Shown here piece after piece: positions 1 to 8,752 of a DNA stretch of 52,923 nt; position 1 is the first letter of the stretch; each line of letters opens with the position of its first letter. The notes under the pieces were generated by a model. The model did not search any database and was not told the origin of the DNA. It saw only the letters and a program-made list of their open reading frames with translations. The position numbers were made by a program, and so were the translations under genes. The stretch covers positions 1 through 52,923 of the forward strand of contig CAJKXZ010000009.1 in assembly GCA_905203995.1 (NCBI GenBank), read 5' to 3'. The DNA is from an uncultured Methanomassiliicoccus sp. (lineage in GTDB: Archaea; Thermoplasmatota; Thermoplasmata; Methanomassiliicoccales; Methanomassiliicoccaceae).

Positions 1-136
1 GGTAGTATATTTAGGAGTGCTATGAGGATTCTCTTGGAAGATAAAAATCAGATAGCGCATATATTTCGCTTAAAATAAGAATAATCCTTATCGAGTAATT
101 CACAGTCATACAAAGCATGTTGGGCCTTACACAATC

Positions 137-400
137 TTATTCAGAGTCGTGGAAATCCTCATAAAACTGCTTTAAATCATTTTTAACATCGAGAGGAAGG
201 TCATGCCACCTTATCCCGCGGATGCCGCCTTCTAAAGCGCATAAGCGGTTATAACAGGCCGAATCATCAATTGCTTTGAGCCGTAACCAGGCCTTCTTGC
301 TGCCCAGCGCATAAAGATCATCGGGAGTCATGATTCCGACCTCATTGAGCTGCTTTTCCAGCATTTTGCCGATATTTTTCAGATTGCCTAGCTCGCCCAT
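137..400 (-). CDS. TfoX C-terminal-domain protein
   Basis: An 87-residue protein that matches the C-terminal domain of the TfoX/Sxy family by its opening LKNIG motif, the central MTPDDLYALGSKKAWLRL stretch and the ALEGGIRGIRWHDLP signature. The helical domain resembles helix-hairpin-helix folds. In gamma-proteobacteria TfoX activates competence genes, but stand-alone C-terminal domains in archaea have no established role. The ATG at 400 follows a GAGG ribosome site at suitable spacing. The gene is divergent from the ferritin gene across about 107 bases. Family call is secure, function is not. Confidence 0.8.
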   Translation of the reverse strand: MGELGNLKNIGKMLEKQLNEVGIMTPDDLYALGSKKAWLRLKAIDDSACYNRLCALEGGIRGIRWHDLPLDVKNDLKQFYEDFHDSE

Positions 401-507
401 GATTCATTCCTCATTTACAGCTACGCAAATCAATGGTCAATACGGCTTTGCCTAACTTTCTCTAAAAGGAAAAACTTCAAGACCTTCATGCTCCCAAAGA
501 GTTAGTG

Positions 508-960
508 ATGACTCAAGAGAGGAACGATATCAAAGAAGGCGCTGGTTCAGAAAAAATGAAATCAATGCTTAATGAAGCCATTGCCGGTGAGCTGCAGGTC
601 AGTATTCAATACATGTGGCAGCATGTCATGTGGAAAAGACCAGAAGGATATACGGCCAACGATGAGATTAAGAGAATTGCGATCGTGGAAATGAAACATG
701 CAGAAATGATCGCCGAGAGACTGAACTATCTGGGCGGTGTCCCTACCACTAAGCCGCATGAGATTAAAATCGGCGGCGAAGACATTAACGAGCAGCTGAA
801 GTTGGATCAGGAAGCAGAAGAACGTACAATTAAGCTTTACAACGACATCATTGAACTAGCTATTGAGGAACATGACATCACTACCAGACATCTTTTTGAG
901 AAGATTCTGGAAGAAGAAGAGGACCACCACGACTTCTTTACCTCCTTCTTAGAGGAGTGA
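508..960 (+). CDS. Ferritin-like (bacterioferritin-type) diiron protein
   Basis: A 150-residue four-helix-bundle protein. Helix 1 holds a GELQ glutamate, helix 2 the EMKHAE motif, and the last helix an EEEEDHHDFF stretch, which together supply carboxylate and histidine ligands for a ferroxidase diiron centre. It probably stores iron or detoxifies iron and peroxide in the cytoplasm, as expected for an anaerobe. Length agrees with bacterioferritin-like archaeal proteins. A GTG lies one codon upstream at 505, but the ATG at 508 is the simpler start. No strong ribosome-binding site is visible. A hairpin follows at 970-994. Confidence 0.82.
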   Translation: MTQERNDIKEGAGSEKMKSMLNEAIAGELQVSIQYMWQHVMWKRPEGYTANDEIKRIAIVEMKHAEMIAERLNYLGGVPTTKPHEIKIGGEDINEQLKLDQEAEERTIKLYNDIIELAIEEHDITTRHLFEKILEEEEDHHDFFTSFLEE

Positions 961-969
961 GCACGGTAA

Positions 970-994
970 GTGGTTGCCCGTAAGGGGCAATCAC
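970..994 (+). terminator. Hairpin downstream of ferritin gene
   Basis: An inverted repeat (GTGGTTGCCC, four-base loop, GGGGCAATCAC, with one mismatch) begins ten bases after the ferritin stop and is followed by a pyrimidine-rich stretch. It is likely a transcription terminator or an mRNA 3' end structure. Confidence 0.5.
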
Positions 995-1145
995 CAACTT
1001 CCTTTTAGCAGGCGTAATTGGCGATGAGGGGCGGCTGCGCGTTAAAACAAAGGCGAGGCCGTGATTCAGCAAATAAAACTTTGATTTTATCCGCGGATGA
1101 CCGTTGAGAAACAAATATCAGCCATGCAGACCATGCCTTCCGTTG

Positions 1146-1769
1146 ATGAGACTCGGCGTTGTCGCATGTGATATCCTCAAAAAGGAAATCGAACACCTCT
1201 TGGGTGATGATCCAGATTTCGTCCGCAAAGAGTATCTGGAATTCAGCCTGCACGTCTATCCGGAAGAGATGAAAGCCAAGATTCTGGAAGTCATCGATGA
1301 TGTTAAAAAAGAGGTAGATGGCATTTTGATCGGCTATGCAGTCTGCCAGGCTTTAGAGAATTTCACTGACGAGCTGGATATCCCGGCCGTGATGATTGAA
1401 GGGGTAGACTGCATCGAAGCCGTCCTCGGCCCGGAAGAGTATAAAAATGAAAAGAAGAAGTGCACCGGCACCTGGTTCAGCACGCCTGGCTGGGCAGAAA
1501 CCGGCAAAGAAGGGCTGATTAAAGAAATGCATCTGGATGCGATGGCTGACGAAGGCTACCCAGCAGATTTCTTTTTAGATGTGATCTTTGAATCATATTC
1601 CCGCTGTCTGTACATTGATACCGGCATTGAAGGTAATGAAAATTATCAGGCGCTGTCGGAAAAGTTTGCGGAGGAGCTGGGCTTCCAACATGAATGCCGC
1701 AAGGGCAGTATCGAAGGAATCGGCAAGGCTATTCAGGAGCTCAAAACAAAAGTTGCTGCCGGAAGTTAA
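1146..1769 (+). CDS. DUF1638 domain protein
   Basis: A 207-residue cytosolic protein of the DUF1638 family. It has five spaced cysteines (VACDIL, YAVCQAL, VDCIEA, KKCTGT, SRCLYI) and a conserved PGW segment near the middle. DUF1638 genes are often found near corrinoid methyltransferase genes in methylotrophic methanogens and some anaerobic bacteria, so a role in methyl-group or cofactor metabolism is possible but unproven. An in-frame ATG exists at 1104, but the family starts with MRLGVVACD. A TATA-like AAATATCA centred near 1117 sits about 29 bases before 1146, which fits a leaderless start there. Confidence 0.75.
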   Translation: MRLGVVACDILKKEIEHLLGDDPDFVRKEYLEFSLHVYPEEMKAKILEVIDDVKKEVDGILIGYAVCQALENFTDELDIPAVMIEGVDCIEAVLGPEEYKNEKKKCTGTWFSTPGWAETGKEGLIKEMHLDAMADEGYPADFFLDVIFESYSRCLYIDTGIEGNENYQALSEKFAEELGFQHECRKGSIEGIGKAIQELKTKVAAGS

Positions 1770-1940
1770 AACATACTCAGAGGCTGAAGGGTCGATGCGG
1801 CGGCTCTTCAGCGTTAGGGGTCTTAAGTCATCGCTGCATAATTTGTACTGTTTAAGAACAGCAGCGAAGAGCGTGTCTTCAACTTACAATATGGATTGTT
1901 TTAAAAATCATTAATTTAGCAAGCTGCTGAGATAGTTTAA

Positions 1941-1975
1941 TAAAAAAGGGAAAGAGAACTCTGCTAACAGAGTTC
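1941..1975 (-). terminator. Terminator of the large surface-protein gene
   Basis: Read on the minus strand, a perfect 8-bp stem (GAACTCTG/CAGAGTTC, loop TTAG, 1956-1975) lies just past the stop of the surface-protein gene and is followed by a T-rich run. This is a clear intrinsic-type terminator. Confidence 0.7.
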
Positions 1976-1985
1976 ATTTTGCTGA

Positions 1986-4900
1986 TCATTGCTTCTTTTT
2001 CACTAACCAGAAGGCGATAGCGGCGATGACGAGGATGATGACAACAGCGGCTGCCAGGTAGTATAAGGTGTTGTTCTGCTCTTCGTCGGTTGGTACTGTC
2101 GAAGCGGCGGCGATGAAGTAGTAGGAGAAGTGATCAGTTTCGAAAGAGATTGTTTTAGTTTCAGGATCGTAAACTGATTTCTTCTTGACGATGTTGCCGT
2201 TGTCGTCGACGTAGAAGACTGCTATATCGTTAGGGTCTTCGCCATCTTTGAGTTCGTAAGGTACCGTAATCGTTACCGTGCCGCCCAAGTCGTGAATGTC
2301 TTGCTCGCCGGCTTTAGCGTTGAGATCGAAGACTGGTGCGTCACCGACGACTTCTTGCTGCCGTTCGTTTAATTGATCTTTATCGACTTCGTTAATGCTT
2401 AACGAGATTTTCTCGCTGCCTTGTTCTGCTAAGTTTTTAGATGCTTCAGGTGAAAGTTCTAACGTTCCAGCATTTGTTGATACTTTAATCGTCGTGTTCG
2501 ACTCTGCCAGCTTTGATAAAGAATCAGCAGGAAGTTCTGCTTCGTTGCCGTTGACTTGAACTTCAATTTGATGATCGAGTTCTACGTTTTTTTCTGCGAG
2601 CGTTTTCCTTAACTCTTCTGTTTGTTTTAACGACTCTTCAATCATTTCCGCCGAGACTTCTTTGTTGTTTGTTTCGACTTTAGTGGTGGAAGTGACTTCG
2701 GTTCCTTCTGGCATAGTGGTTACTTCCGCAGAAGTAGTTACGCCGGTTGTTTCATCTTCGATGGTTACTTCGGTCTTTTCTTCTACAATCTTGCCGTCTT
2801 CATCTTTGATGATTGTTTCTTTTTCAGTAGTGGTGGTTCCTTCAGGTGTAACAGTTTCAGTTATTTTTTCTTCGATCGATGACTGAATGTTGCCATTCTC
2901 ATCCTTTGATTCTTCTTTCTTTTCTGTGATTACTTCTTTTGTACCGTCGTCATGTTGTTTTTCTTCGGTTTTTTCCGTAATCACTGTTGTTGTGCCGTCG
3001 TCGTTAGGTTTGGTGGTTGTTGTCGAGCCGTCAGGATTGACGACGACTTGTTCATTATCGGGTTTGCTGGGATTGATGGGTATGCCGCCGCCGCTACCAC
3101 TACCTCCGCCAGTGGAAGTCCATTCGGCGGTGAGAGTTACATTGGCATCAGGCATAATGAAGGTATAAGTGCCGTTTTCTCCAGAAGTGAAAGTGATAGT
3201 CTTGTCGCCATCACCACTACTGTCAATATATGTTCCTTTTAAGGAATCGGCTTTGAATTGATGGCCAGTGTCAGTAGTGACAGTAATAGTTACAATACTA
3301 CCAGGAGCAGCGAGTGAAACACCGCTGATTGTTCCGCCGGTGGTGTTGGAATATGTGATGTTATAAGCCAACTCAAATTCAGCAGTGAGAGTTACATTAC
3401 CAGCTGGCATGGTGAATGTGTCATCGGCTTTGTAAGTCTTACCTGATGCTTCATCTTTCCAGTCTTTAAAGACATGACCTTCTTTTGACAAGTCGTCTGC
3501 GGACAGAACAATGACATTAACTCCCGCTAGGTAACAATTAGGATCTATTGGAACGTCACCGTTCCCTTCTCCTGCTGCATAGGTTACAGAATAGAATTCA
3601 GTACTGGAGTAGAATATTTTGTTATTTTCGATGTTACCTCTAATGTCCGTTCCGTTAGCAAGATCATCAACAGGAGCAAACGGAGAGTCAGATATCGACT
3701 TGGCATCCGATAGATCGTTTGATTCAGAGATATAGACAACGATACTTTTTTCATTAGTGGGAGCAACGGTGACTGTGCCTGAAGTATACAGACCATATGC
3801 TTGAGGATCATCTTCAGGGTCAGTTGATGGAGGGACGGTACCACATTTCGCAATAAGTGTGCCGCCTTTGATTGTCATGCTGCCACTTTTTGCATAAATG
3901 CCATAACTGTTACCATAATCACCTATGATATTACTTCCAGTAGCTGTAATCTGTGCATTATTAGAGATTAATATATTGCATTCATTAATATAAATGCCGT
4001 AACTTTCACAATAATCTTTGGCGTTGACAGTACCACCAATGGCAGTGATTTGTGTGTTTTCGGAGAGTATCATTTCACAATTTCTTGCATAAATGCCATA
4101 ACTCCCACCATAATCACCTGTGATATTACTACCAGTTGCTGTGACTTGTGCACTGCCAGAGATTAATAGATTGTTGATTTCTGAACTATATATATAAATG
4201 CCATAGCTGGAATTGGCAGTACCGCCAACGGCTGTGACTTGTGCACTGCCAGAGATTGTTATGCTACATTCTTCTGCACCAATTCCATAACTACTTCCAT
4301 TATTTCCACTAGCGATACCACCAACAGCTGTGACTTGTGTACTGCCAGAGATTGTTATACTACCACAATCTACAAAAATACCGTAACTTTCACAATACTC
4401 ACCATTGGTAGTACCACCAATGGCAATGATTTGTGTGTTTTCAGATTTATCTGAGATGATTATACCGCCATTCAAATAAATTCCACGACTAATACCATAG
4501 GCAGTACCACTGACCGCCATGATTCGTACGTTTTTTGAGCCATCTGGAATAGATATATTGTAAGAAGATGTATGCACCCCATAGCTAGATACATCAGCAG
4601 TACCACCAATAGCTGTGAGTTGCACATTTTCTGAAATTGTTATATGATCATTTGCAGAAATACCACAACTGATATTGGCAGTGCCTCCAATAGCAGTGAC
4701 TTGTGCGTTTTCAGAAAGTATTATGCTGCCGTTGTCCACATGGATACCATAGCTATCGCCACTAACTGTGCCTCCAATAGCAGTGACTTGTGCTTCACCT
4801 TTGATTGTTAGACTCACATATGCAAAAATGCCCCTGCCCACATAACCATCATTGGTGGTGCCACCAATAGCCATGACTTGTGAGCTGCCGGATATTTCCA

Positions 4901-6731
4901 CGCGGTGTGCGCAAATGCCGTCGCTGTCACCATACCCAGTCATTCCATTAGCAGTGCCACCGATAGCCATGAGCTGCGTGCTGCCTGTGATTGTCATACC
5001 ATTTTCTGCAAAAATGCCATCGCTGTCACCATATTCACTGTTAGCGGTACCACCAATGGCCACAAGCTGTGCATTATCAGAGAGCATTACGCTGCCACTT
5101 GTAAAAATGCCACGATTACTCTCATTTACGCTGCCCTCACTACCATTGGAAGTGCCACCGATGGCTGTGACTTGTGCGTTGCCTGAGATCTCTATGTTGC
5201 TGCTGTCTGCAAAAATACCATATGTGTCATCTGCAGTACCTCCAAATATATACAGAGAACCTACGTCTGAATTTTCAGCTGGTGTCTTGATCGTTAAGTC
5301 ACTTGGAGAATGTATGCCATATGAAGCAGTGCCATCCCCTCCACGAATGACGTTTATTCCTTCAAGTACGATTGTTGCTCCATCTGGTAAGGAAAGGGCT
5401 GTGGCATCAGTAGTAACTAGAATAAGATTTTTCAGAGTTAGTGTTAAAGCGTTAGAATCCCAAGCATAATGATTGTCAGTGAGATTGCCAAAAGACGCAT
5501 CCTTTGTTAATTCTAATTTTGTTATTAATGCCTCCCCATAGATGCTTTTAGATCCATAAATGGCAAACTTACTCTGGTATGAGTCGTTAGTAGCTGACAG
5601 CAGATCATTGAGGGTACCGCTGTTTTCTACAGACATTGCTCTAGTAGTATTGGCATCTCCAGATGAAGCGATTACTAAGCCTCCGCTGAGATTTATTTCG
5701 TTTGCCTCGATCCCATTGCTTTTGCCACTACTACCGCTAGCAGTACCACCGATCGCTGTGAGCTGCACATTTTTTGACTCGTCTGAAGTTGTTACACCGT
5801 CTGCAGAAATGCCGCAACTTTCACCACTCTCACCAGTGGCAATACCGCCAATGGCTGTGACTTGTGCACTACCAGCGATTGCCATATTAGAGGATGCATA
5901 AATACCATGACTGCTACCTGCAGCAGTACCACCAATAGCTGTGACTTGTGCATCTGAAATCGTGCTTTCCAATGATGCTAAAATGCCGCAACTATAATCA
6001 CCACTGGTACCACCAATGGCTGTGACTTTTGCACCGGAGATTGTTAAACTACCGCCATCTGCAGAAATGCCATAACTACCGCTACTATCGCTATTAACAG
6101 TACCACCGATGGCCGTGACTTGTGCGTTATTTACGATACTTATGTTCCCCGAATACACAAATATACCATAGCTGTAATAATTGGCATTACCGCCAATGGC
6201 TGTGACTTGTGCACTACCAGAGATTATTACATCACCGTTTGCGTAAATACCACATGTGTTTCCACTGGCAGTGCCGCCGATCGCTGTCAGCGATCCTGAA
6301 CCCTGGATAGTTAAGTTGTTGCTAGCAGAGTTTTTTGGTTTACAGATACCATAGCTTAACGTGTCTTCCCCAGAAAAATCTCCACCTCGAATGTAATTCT
6401 GAGTTCCTTCTTCAAGGATAATCGTGACATTATCACCTGGAAGGTTGAGACCATATATTTTACTGGACTGAATGACTACTCCTGAAAGTGTCAGCGTATA
6501 GCTGCTTCCATCTTCAGATGGTTTCCATTCATATCCCGGCCCAGAAGTATAAGTTGTAGTACTTGACAAATCTAAACCATCAAGAACTGAAAAAGCTGGT
6601 GTTGATGCACCAGTATTGTCACCAAGCACCATTGGTGATTCGTACGAATTATCTTCTTCAAAAATGACTGTCGAAAAAATTACGGAAATCATTAGGAAAG
6701 CAGTAACTGCTGCCAAGAAGCGTGTTTTCAC
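1986..6731 (-). CDS. Large repeat-rich membrane-anchored surface protein (adhesin-like)
   Basis: About 1,581 residues. Order: signal peptide (TRFLAAVTAFLMISVIF); two beta-helix-like regions (roughly residues 65-365 and 440-965) built from about 24 copies of a ~30-residue unit with core Q-V-T-A-I-G-G-T and S-Y-G-I; two InlB/Listeria-Bacteroides-type repeats (about 1050-1210); a Gly/Ser hinge; a Thr/Glu/Lys-rich stalk; a globular domain; a C-terminal transmembrane helix near 1555 ending KKKQ. The repeat regions resemble the Cthe_2159-type carbohydrate-binding beta-helix (PF14262). It likely displays on the cell surface and binds glycans or host/plant material; the ligand is unknown. An in-frame GTG also exists at 6761, but the GTG at 6731 directly follows GGGGGAGGT and precedes the signal peptide. 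A G10 tract lies upstream. Confidence 0.85.
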   Translation of the reverse strand: MKTRFLAAVTAFLMISVIFSTVIFEEDNSYESPMVLGDNTGASTPAFSVLDGLDLSSTTTYTSGPGYEWKPSEDGSSYTLTLSGVVIQSSKIYGLNLPGDNVTIILEEGTQNYIRGGDFSGEDTLSYGICKPKNSASNNLTIQGSGSLTAIGGTASGNTCGIYANGDVIISGSAQVTAIGGNANYYSYGIFVYSGNISIVNNAQVTAIGGTVNSDSSGSYGISADGGSLTISGAKVTAIGGTSGDYSCGILASLESTISDAQVTAIGGTAAGSSHGIYASSNMAIAGSAQVTAIGGIATGESGESCGISADGVTTSDESKNVQLTAIGGTASGSSGKSNGIEANEINLSGGLVIASSGDANTTRAMSVENSGTLNDLLSATNDSYQSKFAIYGSKSIYGEALITKLELTKDASFGNLTDNHYAWDSNALTLTLKNLILVTTDATALSLPDGATIVLEGINVIRGGDGTASYGIHSPSDLTIKTPAENSDVGSLYIFGGTADDTYGIFADSSNIEISGNAQVTAIGGTSNGSEGSVNESNRGIFTSGSVMLSDNAQLVAIGGTANSEYGDSDGIFAENGMTITGSTQLMAIGGTANGMTGYGDSDGICAHRVEISGSSQVMAIGGTTNDGYVGRGIFAYVSLTIKGEAQVTAIGGTVSGDSYGIHVDNGSIILSENAQVTAIGGTANISCGISANDHITISENVQLTAIGGTADVSSYGVHTSSYNISIPDGSKNVRIMAVSGTAYGISRGIYLNGGIIISDKSENTQIIAIGGTTNGEYCESYGIFVDCGSITISGSTQVTAVGGIASGNNGSSYGIGAEECSITISGSAQVTAVGGTANSSYGIYIYSSEINNLLISGSAQVTATGSNITGDYGGSYGIYARNCEMILSENTQITAIGGTVNAKDYCESYGIYINECNILISNNAQITATGSNIIGDYGNSYGIYAKSGSMTIKGGTLIAKCGTVPPSTDPEDDPQAYGLYTSGTVTVAPTNEKSIVVYISESNDLSDAKSISDSPFAPVDDLANGTDIRGNIENNKIFYSSTEFYSVTYAAGEGNGDVPIDPNCYLAGVNVIVLSADDLSKEGHVFKDWKDEASGKTYKADDTFTMPAGNVTLTAEFELAYNITYSNTTGGTISGVSLAAPGSIVTITVTTDTGHQFKADSLKGTYIDSSGDGDKTITFTSGENGTYTFIMPDANVTLTAEWTSTGGGSGSGGGIPINPSKPDNEQVVVNPDGSTTTTKPNDDGTTTVITEKTEEKQHDDGTKEVITEKKEESKDENGNIQSSIEEKITETVTPEGTTTTEKETIIKDEDGKIVEEKTEVTIEDETTGVTTSAEVTTMPEGTEVTSTTKVETNNKEVSAEMIEESLKQTEELRKTLAEKNVELDHQIEVQVNGNEAELPADSLSKLAESNTTIKVSTNAGTLELSPEASKNLAEQGSEKISLSINEVDKDQLNERQQEVVGDAPVFDLNAKAGEQDIHDLGGTVTITVPYELKDGEDPNDIAVFYVDDNGNIVKKKSVYDPETKTISFETDHFSYYFIAAASTVPTDEEQNNTLYYLAAAVVIILVIAAIAFWLVKKKQ
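3840..6300 (-). repeat. Tandem degenerate ~90-bp coding repeats
   Basis: Within the surface-protein gene, about 24 degenerate units recur at roughly 90-110 bp, each encoding a turn of the predicted beta-helix. On the plus strand they show as recurring variants of GCCACCAATGGC...GTGACTTGTGC. They fall into a block of eight and a block of sixteen, separated by a linker near 5250-5700. Such repeats may recombine and are prone to misassembly. Confidence 0.8.
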
Positions 6732-6779
6732 GATACCTCCCCCAGGCAGTATGTTTTCCACAAATGTGATAATTCTAAT

Positions 6780-6866
6780 TCAAGCGATTTCTGTACGTTT
6801 TGGTACCCCCCCCCCAGACTGGTGAGGTTGGTACTGTTTTAGTAGATCATTGTTAGTCTGTTGCAT
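6780..6866 (-). CDS. Small upstream ORF containing the G10 tract
   Basis: A 28-codon ORF (starts MQQTNNDLLKQ, ends KRTEIA) begins at an ATG 10 bases after a perfect AAGGAGG site (6877-6883), a better translation signal than most genes in the window have. A TATA-like AATATATTA lies near 6923-6931 on the same strand, so the ORF is probably the first one on the surface-protein mRNA. It runs through the G10 tract at 6806-6815. With ten G it stops at TGA (6780-6782). With nine G it would continue to a TGA that overlaps the downstream GTG start as GTGA. No homology recognised; its role may be regulatory. Confidence 0.5.
   Translation of the reverse strand: MQQTNNDLLKQYQPHQSGGGVPKRTEIA
6806..6815 (-). 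repeat. G10 homopolymer tract upstream of surface protein
   Basis: Ten consecutive G on the minus strand, 75 bases before the chosen surface-protein start and inside the small upstream ORF. Long G tracts slip during replication and are classic phase-variation sites. The same length recurs at 12238-12247. Confidence 0.75.
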
Positions 6867-6922
6867 ACGATTTTTGCCTCCTTATTTTTTTATGAAGCGG
6901 TTCTAAATGTAATTTGTATAAT

Positions 6923-6931
6923 ATATTCTTG
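6923..6931 (-). promoter_or_regulatory. Putative promoter of the uORF/surface-protein transcript
   Basis: An AATATATTA TATA-like box on the minus strand, placed so that transcription would start about 25 bases downstream, just before the AAGGAGG site of the upstream ORF. The rest of the 6870-7225 gap shows no gene on either strand. Confidence 0.4.
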
Positions 6932-7227
6932 TTCCCGCGATAATGAGGTGAGAAAATACTTACTGGCGTTAAGATCAAACTTGCTGAATAATGCTAGCCA
7001 GAACCCCGGAATGTTGAGTTAGCTGCCGTATCTGTTAGAACATCACCATCACGCTTGATTATTGATTAAAGTTTAGAAAAAATCTAAGTTTTTATCTCTA
7101 GCCAGTGATTGTTTTTGACAACTTTGACAATTCATCAGTATGATCTTTAGCTGCTGAAAAAATGAAACGGATGACCAAGAGTCATTGATCAGCATGCACT
7201 AAAATAGGATACAAACACAAGACAATG

Positions 7228-7235
7228 TTTTATAT
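7228..7235 (+). promoter_or_regulatory. Putative TATA box of the DEAD-box helicase gene
   Basis: TTTATATT lies about 68 bases before the helicase ATG, which would give a short leader of about 40 bases. It is the best TATA match in the interval. Confidence 0.35.
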
Positions 7236-7299
7236 TGCTCCTGCCTATCCCAGTTCGTAATTTCTTCCCTAGGAAGTAACAATTATCGTGTGATGAATT

Positions 7300-8706
7300 A
7301 TGATTAAAACATTCGAATCATTGGGTATTGATGAACGCATTCTCGATGCCATCAGAGGCATGGACTGGGACGAGCCTTCGCCCGTGCAGGTTGCGACTAT
7401 ACCCCTCATTTTAGAAGGAAAAGACATCATCGGCCAGGCACAGACTGGTACCGGCAAAACAGCGGCTTTCGGTATTCCGTTACTGCAGAAAATTGAGCCT
7501 AAGAAAAAGCCTTCGGCTTTGATTTTATGCCCCACCCGTGAACTGGCGGTGCAGGTTTCCGAAGAAATGAAGCGCTTAGGTGAGTATGTTTCTTTACGGA
7601 TTCTTTCAGTTTACGGCGGCGCCGGTATCGAACCGCAGATTAACGCCATGAAGCAGGGCGTTGACATCATCGTCGGAACGCCGGGAAGAGTAATCGACCA
7701 TCTTCACCGCGGCACCCTTGACCTCAATGAGATCAAATATATGGTGCTGGATGAAGCCGACCGTATGCTGGATATGGGCTTCATTGATGATATCAAGTAT
7801 GTCCTTTCCAAACTGCCGAAATCCCGGCAGACGCTGCTGTTCTCAGCAACGATGCCGACCGAGATCCAGTCGCTCAGTGAAAAATACATGAAAGAGCCGG
7901 AGATCGTTTCCGTTTCGGAAGATATTTTAGTGCTGCCGAACACCGAGCAGCTCTACATTCCCATCGGCCGCAGAAATAAAATCTGGGCACTGTGCAGAAT
8001 TCTGGAAGCTAACAAGCCAAAAACCATTGTTTTCGCCCAAACCAAGTTTATCGTCGACATGATCGAAAAAAGACTGAAGTCCTACGGATATCCGGTTGCG
8101 GCCATTCACGGCGACTTGTCACAGTCTAAACGTGAACGCGTGCTGAAAGACTTCCGTTCCGGCAAAACCAACATCCTCATTGCTACCGATGTCGCCGCCA
8201 GAGGTCTAGATATTGAAGGCGTGACGATGGTCGTCAACTACGACATTCCCGACAGTCCGGAAACTTACGTCCACCGTATCGGCCGTACCGGCAGAGCCGG
8301 CAAAGAAGGACGAGCGATCACTTTCGTTTCCGCTGATGAAATGCATCTGCTGGAAGCTGTAGAAGCCTTCACCGAAAGCAAGATACCAGAATTTGAAGTA
8401 CCTACCAGCGGCAAAGTCAAAGCCAACGTTCATGAAGTCTTAGACTTTGATGAAATGGCCGATATCTTCGGCATGGTTAAAATTGAGATCTCCACCGGCG
8501 GTTCTGCCGGCACCAATACAGCAGAAATCCTCGAGCTGCTGACTAGAAAAGCCAAAGTCAGCGAGATGATGATCGGCAAGATTGAAGTCGGAACTAAAAC
8601 AACCGTGGCTGAGATTCATAAAAGTGTCGCGATGCGCACCATGCGTACTCTCAACCAGCTCAACTTTAAAGGAAAGCGCCTCGGCGCCAGGCCTTACAAA
8701 GAGTAA
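7300..8706 (+). CDS. DEAD-box ATP-dependent RNA helicase
   Basis: A 468-residue SF2 helicase with all the standard motifs: Q motif PSPVQ (27-31), motif I AQTGTGKT (47-54), PTREL, TPGR, DEAD (about 151-154), SAT (about 181), and in the second RecA domain ATDVAARGLDI and HRIGRTGR (about 325-332). The last ~75 residues resemble the DbpA/CsdA RNA-binding domain, which ties such helicases to structured RNA, for example during ribosome assembly or cold adaptation. Archaeal homologues are usually named DeaD-like. A strong hairpin terminator follows the stop. Confidence 0.93.
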   Translation: MIKTFESLGIDERILDAIRGMDWDEPSPVQVATIPLILEGKDIIGQAQTGTGKTAAFGIPLLQKIEPKKKPSALILCPTRELAVQVSEEMKRLGEYVSLRILSVYGGAGIEPQINAMKQGVDIIVGTPGRVIDHLHRGTLDLNEIKYMVLDEADRMLDMGFIDDIKYVLSKLPKSRQTLLFSATMPTEIQSLSEKYMKEPEIVSVSEDILVLPNTEQLYIPIGRRNKIWALCRILEANKPKTIVFAQTKFIVDMIEKRLKSYGYPVAAIHGDLSQSKRERVLKDFRSGKTNILIATDVAARGLDIEGVTMVVNYDIPDSPETYVHRIGRTGRAGKEGRAITFVSADEMHLLEAVEAFTESKIPEFEVPTSGKVKANVHEVLDFDEMADIFGMVKIEISTGGSAGTNTAEILELLTRKAKVSEMMIGKIEVGTKTTVAEIHKSVAMRTMRTLNQLNFKGKRLGARPYKE

Positions 8707-8718
8707 AGCTGAAATTAA

Positions 8719-8750
8719 GATTTACAAGGAAACTTGTAAATCTTTTCTTA
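8719..8750 (+). terminator. Terminator of the helicase gene
   Basis: A perfect 10-bp stem (GATTTACAAG/CTTGTAAATC) with a GAAA loop at 8719-8742, followed directly by TTTTCTT. It lies 12 bases after the helicase stop and just before the stop of the convergent gene. Confidence 0.8.
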
Positions 8751-8752
8751 AA

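Noticed and set aside
1588..1914. 108-codon plus-strand ORF at the end of the DUF1638 gene
   Set aside because: Mostly overlaps the conserved DUF1638 frame and has Arg/Ser-rich composition typical of a shadow frame.
2662..3242. Long plus-strand ORFs opposite the surface-protein gene
   Set aside because: They are antisense readings of repetitive Thr/Glu/Lys codons (Val/Ser/Pro-rich), with no domain-like sequence or start signals.
4239..5901. Plus-strand ORFs across the repeat block
   Set aside because: Open only because the repeats lack stops in these frames; the minus strand has the signal peptide, anchor and terminator.
7060..7110. Weak hairpin followed by T run in the gap before the helicase gene
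   Set aside because: No plus-strand gene upstream to terminate; the stem is short and AT-rich.
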